A DNA stretch of 64,000 nucleotides from Archangium violaceum (GTDB taxonomy: Bacteria > Myxococcota > Myxococcia > Myxococcales > Myxococcaceae), in the NCBI RefSeq assembly GCF_016859125.1, contig NZ_CP069338.1:8559501-8623500 (forward strand). Direction: 5' to 3'. A model generated the notes under the pieces. The model saw nothing but the letters and a program-made list of their open reading frames with translations. It ran no database searches and was not told the origin of the DNA. The translations under genes and the position numbers were made by a program. Below, piece after piece: positions 59,903-64,000 of the stretch (the stretch's first letter is position 1; every line of letters starts with the position of its first letter).

Positions 59903-62389
59903 ATGCGGAATCTCTTCATTCTCGGAACGGCACTGGCCATGAGCCTGGGATTCTGGTCGACGGCACTCGCACAACCTCCCCGGCAACCCCATGCGGGAGA
60001 GATCGCGGCGGGTCTCCGGCGCCTCGGTGTGACGGGGAGTGTGCTCTACGTGGCGGCCCACCCCGACGACGAGAACACGCGCTTCCTGGCCTGGTTGGCG
60101 GGGGAGCGCGGTCTGCGCGCGGGTTACCTTTCGATGACGCGCGGGGATGGCGGACAGAACCTCATCGGGACCGAGCAGGATGAGCTGCTCGGGCTCATCC
60201 GCACCCACGAATTGCTCGCGGCGCGGCGCATCGACGGCGCGGAGCAGATGTTCACCCGGGCCAGGGACTTCGGTTACTCGAAGAGCGCCGAGGAGACCTT
60301 GCGCATCTGGGGACACGACGAGGTCCTGGCCGATGTCGTGCTCGCCATCCGGCGCTTCCGGCCGGAGGTGATCGTGACGCGATTCACCACCCAGCCGCCG
60401 AATCACGGCCACCACACCGCCTCGGCCCTCCTGGCCGCGGAGGCCTTCGAGGCCGCGGCGGATCCGAAACGCTTTCCCGAGCAGCTCGGGGAGCTGAAGC
60501 CGTGGAAGGCCGATCGGCTGCTCAACAACGTCGCGTCCTGGAACCTCAAGCCGGATGCCGACATGTCCGCCTACGTGAAGGTCGACGTCGGCGGCTACGA
60601 CCCGCTCCTCGGGCGGTCGTGGGGCGAGGTCGCCGCGGAGAGCCGCAGCCAGCACAAGAGCCAGGGCTTCGGGGTGGCGGCCGAGCGCGGGACATTGCTG
60701 GAGTACTTCACGCCCCTCGCGGGGACGCGCCCGAAGTCCGATCTGTTCGAGGGGCTCGACCTCACCTGGCGCCGGTGGAGTGGCACGGAGAAGGTCCTCC
60801 AGGCCATCGACGAGGCCTCACGTGGGTTCGATCCACGAGCGCCCCACCTGAGCATCCCGGCGCTCCTGCGCGTCCATGAGGCGATCTCGGCCCTGCCAGG
60901 GGACAACCCGTGGAAGGCCATCAAGCTGCGCGAGACCGAGGCGCTCGTGGCGGCGTGCGCGGGCTTGTTCCTCGAGGCACGCGCGGCGGAGCCGACGGCC
61001 GTGCCGGGTGGTCAGGTGACGTTGAACCTGGTGGCGCTGAACCGTTCGCCCGCCGCGCTCCGACTGGTGGGCGTGACGCTCCCGGGAGGCGAGACCGTGG
61101 GGTCTGGCGCCGACCTGGCCGATGACAAGCCGTTCAAGCTCTCCAGGCCGGTGCCGCTCCCCGAGGACGCGCGCATTTCGACGCCCTACTGGCTCCGCAA
61201 GCCCATCGCCGGAGGTCTCTACGCGCTGGAGGAGTCGGACCGCGCGCTCACCGGCCGGCCCGAGGGCGAGCCCGCCCTGACGGTGGGCTTCGTCTACGAG
61301 ATTGGTGGCAAGCGCTTCACGGTGACGCGGCCGGTGGTCTACGCGTGGACGGATCCGGTGCGGGGCGAGCTCTATCGTGCCTTCGAGATCGCGCCAGCTG
61401 TCACGGCGACGCTCGACCGGGACGTCATCATGTTCCCCAATGGCGCGACGCAGAGCGTCTCCGTGGTGCTGGCCGCGGGCCGGGCGGATGCCTCCGGAAA
61501 GGTCCGGCTCGAGCTCCCACAGGGCTGGCGTGCCGAGCCCGGTGAGGTGTCGTTCCAACTCGCCGCGCGTGGCGAGGAGCGCACCGTTCGTTTCCAGGTC
61601 ACCCCCGCCAGGGGAGCGGGTGAGCGGGGCCGCCTGCGGGTCGTCGTCGACAGCGGCGGCCGCTCCGAGTCGTGGCGCGTCCGCACCGTGACGCATGACC
61701 ATGTCCCGCCGCTGACCGTGCGCCAGCCGTCCGAGGCCACCCTGGTGCCCTTCACGCTCGCCACGAAGGTGCGGCGGATTGGCTATATCCCCGGGCCGGG
61801 AGATCGGGTGGCGGAGAGCCTGGCCGCCGTCGGGTACGAGGTGACGCTCCTCCCCGAGGAGCGGCTGGCCTCAGAGCAGCTCTCCCGCTTCGAGGCCATC
61901 GTGGTCGGAGTGCGTGCCTTCAATGCCAACCCGCGTCTCGCCCACCACCACGAGCGGCTCATGAAGTACGTGGAGCAGGGGGGACGGTTGCTCGTCCAGT
62001 ACAACACCAACAGCTTCGTGGGGCCGCTCACCGCCTCCATCGGGCCCTATCCGCTGGAGATTGGCCGGCAGCGCGTGACGGACGAGACCGCGGCGATGAC
62101 GCCCGTGAAGGCCAACCACTCCGTCCTGAAGAACCCCAACCCGCTCGTGGCCGCGGACTTCGAGGGCTGGGTCCAGGAGCGTGGCCTCTACTTCGCCTCG
62201 AAGTGGGACGATCGCTACCAGCCCGTGTTCGCCATGAATGATCCCGGCGAGGGACCGCTCCGGGGTGGGCTCCTCATCGCCCGGCATGGGAAGGGGACGT
62301 TCATCTACACGGGTCTCGCCTTCTTCCGTCAGCTCCCCGCGGGCGTGCCTGGCGCCTACCGACTGTTCGCGAATCTCCTCGTCCAATGA
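59903..62389 (+). CDS. Large secreted PIG-L family deacetylase
   Basis: 828 residues with a signal peptide ([18 protein letters not shown], then STALAQPP). Residues about 35-290 are a PIG-L (LmbE-like) zinc deacetylase: AAHPDDEN binds zinc, followed by [10 protein letters not shown] and [10 protein letters not shown]. The middle part, about 350-610, is beta-sandwich-like. The C-terminal 210 residues ([47 protein letters not shown]) resemble a glutamine-amidotransferase-like or ThuA-like fold. It likely deacetylates an N-acetyl sugar compound outside the cytoplasm. It is adjacent to the bacillithiol genes, overlaps the next gene by ATGA and leads an operon with a sodium symporter. Confidence 0.9.
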   Translation: MRNLFILGTALAMSLGFWSTALAQPPRQPHAGEIAAGLRRLGVTGSVLYVAAHPDDENTRFLAWLAGERGLRAGYLSMTRGDGGQNLIGTEQDELLGLIRTHELLAARRIDGAEQMFTRARDFGYSKSAEETLRIWGHDEVLADVVLAIRRFRPEVIVTRFTTQPPNHGHHTASALLAAEAFEAAADPKRFPEQLGELKPWKADRLLNNVASWNLKPDADMSAYVKVDVGGYDPLLGRSWGEVAAESRSQHKSQGFGVAAERGTLLEYFTPLAGTRPKSDLFEGLDLTWRRWSGTEKVLQAIDEASRGFDPRAPHLSIPALLRVHEAISALPGDNPWKAIKLRETEALVAACAGLFLEARAAEPTAVPGGQVTLNLVALNRSPAALRLVGVTLPGGETVGSGADLADDKPFKLSRPVPLPEDARISTPYWLRKPIAGGLYALEESDRALTGRPEGEPALTVGFVYEIGGKRFTVTRPVVYAWTDPVRGELYRAFEIAPAVTATLDRDVIMFPNGATQSVSVVLAAGRADASGKVRLELPQGWRAEPGEVSFQLAARGEERTVRFQVTPARGAGERGRLRVVVDSGGRSESWRVRTVTHDHVPPLTVRQPSEATLVPFTLATKVRRIGYIPGPGDRVAESLAAVGYEVTLLPEERLASEQLSRFEAIVVGVRAFNANPRLAHHHERLMKYVEQGGRLLVQYNTNSFVGPLTASIGPYPLEIGRQRVTDETAAMTPVKANHSVLKNPNPLVAADFEGWVQERGLYFASKWDDRYQPVFAMNDPGEGPLRGGLLIARHGKGTFIYTGLAFFRQLPAGVPGAYRLFANLLVQ

Positions 62390-62556
62390 ACACCGCTTCG
62401 AAGCCTCCTGATGCGGCCGGAGCCTCCAAGCCCCGGCCCGAGCTCGACGACGCGCCGCCGCTCCTCGGCTCCTGGCGCAACATCTACCTCTTCGTGCTGG
62501 GCACCTCCGCCCTGCTCATCGCCCTGTTCTGGGCGCTTACCCGGGCCTACTCGTGA
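62386..62556 (+). CDS. Small single-span membrane protein
   Basis: 56 residues. The first half is Pro/Ala/Asp-rich and soluble; residues about 31-50 (NIYLFVLGTSALLIALFWAL) form one membrane span, followed by TRAYS. It overlaps the upstream deacetylase stop (ATGA) and its own stop overlaps the symporter GTG (GTGA), which strongly supports it as a real, coupled gene. It could be an accessory subunit of the symporter, like other small partners of transporters; this is inference. Confidence 0.78.
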   Translation: MNTASKPPDAAGASKPRPELDDAPPLLGSWRNIYLFVLGTSALLIALFWALTRAYS

Positions 62557-64000
62557 CATTGCTCGATTGGTTGGTCGTTCTCGGGACGACGGCGTTCATC
62601 GTGGGGTGGGGGCTCTGGAAGTCCCGCAACGAGCGAAGCACCGCCGAGGGCTACCTGCGCGGGGGTCATGAGCTGCGCTGGCCCACCATCGGCCTGTCGG
62701 TCATGGCCACGCAGGCGAGCGCCATCACCTTCCTGTCCGTTCCCGGTCAGGCCTACGAAGACGGGCTGCGCTTCGTGCAGTTCTACTTCGGACTGCCCCT
62801 CGCGATGGTGATCGTCAGCGCCATCTTCGTTCCCATCTACTACCGGCTCAACGTCTACACCGCCTACGAGTACCTGGAGTCGCGCTTCGATCTGAAGACA
62901 CGCCTTCTCGGCGCGTCGCTCTTCCTGATCCAGCGCGGCCTGGCCGCTGGCATCACCATCTACGCGCCCGCCATCATCCTCTCCGCCATTCTGGGCTGGC
63001 CACTCGAGCCGACCATCGTGGCCATTGGGGCGCTCGTCATCCTCTACACGGTGACGGGTGGCTCCAAGGCGGTCAGCCAGACGCAGAAGCAGCAGATGGT
63101 GGTGATGCTCGGGGGCATGGTCGTGGCCGCCATCGTCATCGTATGGCGGTTGCCCGAGCACGTGTCCTTCGGGCGGGCCGTGGATCTCGCGGGGGCCCTG
63201 GGCCGCATGAACGCGGTCAGCTTCGATTTCGACTTCCAGGATCGCTACAACTTCTGGTCCGGCATCACCGGGGGGTTGTTCCTGTCACTGTCGTATTTCG
63301 GAACCGACCAGTCCCAGGTGGGCCGCTACCTGACGGGCCGCTCCATCTCCGAGAGCCGGCTCGGGCTGTTGTTCAACGGCGTCCTGAAGATCCCGATGCA
63401 GTTCCTGATCCTCTTCGTCGGGCTCCTGGTCTTCGTGTTCTACCAGTTCACCGCGCCGCCCCTGCTCTTCAACCAGCCCCTGCGTGCCCGGGTCCAGGCG
63501 ACGGCGCAAGCGGATGAGTTCGCCCGTATCGAGGATCAGTGGGCGAGGGTGCAGGCCGACAAGCGCGCCGAGGCGGACCGTTACCTGGCGGCTCGCGAGT
63601 CCGGGGACCGCGCCGCCGAGACGAGCGCGAGAGAGCGCCTCGTGGCGGTCTCGGGCGTGGCGGACAAGCTCCGGACCGAGGCCAAGGCCGTGGTGGCCCG
63701 AGCCCTGCCGGGAGTGGAGACCAAGGACTCGGACTACATCTTCATCTCGTTCGTGAAGGACTGGATGCCCAGCGGGCTCGTGGGGCTGCTCATCACCGTC
63801 ATCGTGGCGGCGGCCATGAGCTCGATCGCGAGCGAGCTCAACGCCCTGGGGGCGACGACCACGGTCGACTTCTACCGGCGGGTCGTGCGCCGCGACGCCA
63901 CGGACCGGCAGGTGCTCGTCGCCTCCAAGCTGTTCACGGTCTTCTGGGGACTCGTCGCGGTGGCCTTCGCGAGCTTCGCCTCGCTGCTCGACAACCTCAT
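62553..64000 (+). CDS. Sodium:solute symporter (SSS family), 3' end outside window
   Basis: At least 482 residues from GTG 62553, open to the right edge. Membrane protein of the SSS family: N-terminal helix LLDWLVVLGTTAFIVGWGLW, the loop YLRGGHELRWPTIGLSVMAT, then QASAITFLSVPGQAYEDG, VTGGSKAVSQTQKQQM, YFGTDQSQVGRYLTGRS and VAAAMSSIASELNALGATTT. Between about residues 308 and 394 there is a long charged helical insertion (ARIEDQWARVQADKRAEADR) before the next membrane span. The substrate is unknown. It is third in the operon with the PIG-L deacetylase and the small membrane protein, so it may import the deacetylase product. Confidence 0.92.
   Translation, partial: MTLLDWLVVLGTTAFIVGWGLWKSRNERSTAEGYLRGGHELRWPTIGLSVMATQASAITFLSVPGQAYEDGLRFVQFYFGLPLAMVIVSAIFVPIYYRLNVYTAYEYLESRFDLKTRLLGASLFLIQRGLAAGITIYAPAIILSAILGWPLEPTIVAIGALVILYTVTGGSKAVSQTQKQQMVVMLGGMVVAAIVIVWRLPEHVSFGRAVDLAGALGRMNAVSFDFDFQDRYNFWSGITGGLFLSLSYFGTDQSQVGRYLTGRSISESRLGLLFNGVLKIPMQFLILFVGLLVFVFYQFTAPPLLFNQPLRARVQATAQADEFARIEDQWARVQADKRAEADRYLAARESGDRAAETSARERLVAVSGVADKLRTEAKAVVARALPGVETKDSDYIFISFVKDWMPSGLVGLLITVIVAAAMSSIASELNALGATTTVDFYRRVVRRDATDRQVLVASKLFTVFWGLVAVAFASFASLLDNL

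Noticed and set aside
59794-59940. Longer start for bshC at 59940
   Set aside because: It would add about 49 unconserved basic residues and overlap the start of the divergent PIG-L gene; the GTG at 59793 gives the usual family length.
62547-63161. A 204-residue minus-strand frame
   Set aside because: It lies opposite the sodium symporter, which has clear family motifs and membrane spans.

Overview
The window is GC-rich (by eye about 70%). Its gene content suggests a myxobacterium, probably of the Cystobacter/Archangium group: a giant hybrid NRPS-PKS locus, lipoprotein peptidases, carboxypeptidase-regulatory-like repeat proteins, and FHA and PP2C signalling proteins. The taxonomic call is inference; no rRNA or tRNA gene is visible.

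Region 1 (1-44733, all minus strand, read right to left) is one assembly line in six genes: FAAL-ACP-C-A-PCP (44733-39301), a PKS module KS-AT-KR-ACP (39246-34585), a PKS module with an embedded sulfotransferase KS-AT-KR-ACP-ACP-like-ST (34551-28636), a serine-type NRPS module C-A-PCP (28632-25303), a third PKS module (25310-20850), and a giant NRPS (20804 to beyond position 1) with six complete C-A-PCP modules and part of a seventh. The predicted product is a lipopeptide-polyketide hybrid: fatty acyl, an unusual first building block, up to two malonate units, Ser, one malonate unit, then a Val/Gly-Ala-rich peptide. Release lies beyond the left edge. Unusual points: the first KS has Ser in place of its catalytic Cys; two of three KRs lack the catalytic Tyr; an internal sulfotransferase sits behind a serine-less ACP-like domain; and the giant NRPS carries near-identical module copies with periods of 3165 and about 9528 bp.

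Region 2 (44831-47716, minus strand) lies directly upstream and co-directional: an APS kinase gene (cysC), which could supply PAPS to the sulfotransferase, then a tightly overlapping trio of an envelope protein, an M28 lipoprotein peptidase and a second envelope protein. Two mutually exclusive hairpins sit in the 5' leader of the FAAL gene.

Region 3 (48074-56174) is housekeeping or signalling: a small hypothetical gene, a small exported protein, an FHA protein, a PP2C-cyclic-nucleotide-binding fusion, a 987-residue repeat protein, an alpha/beta hydrolase and a DUF2911 protein.

Region 4 (56178-64000) is a bacillithiol block: bshC-bshB1-bshA (minus, all overlapping by 4 bp). Divergent from it is an operon of a large secreted PIG-L deacetylase, a 56-residue single-membrane-span protein and a sodium:solute symporter that runs off the right edge.
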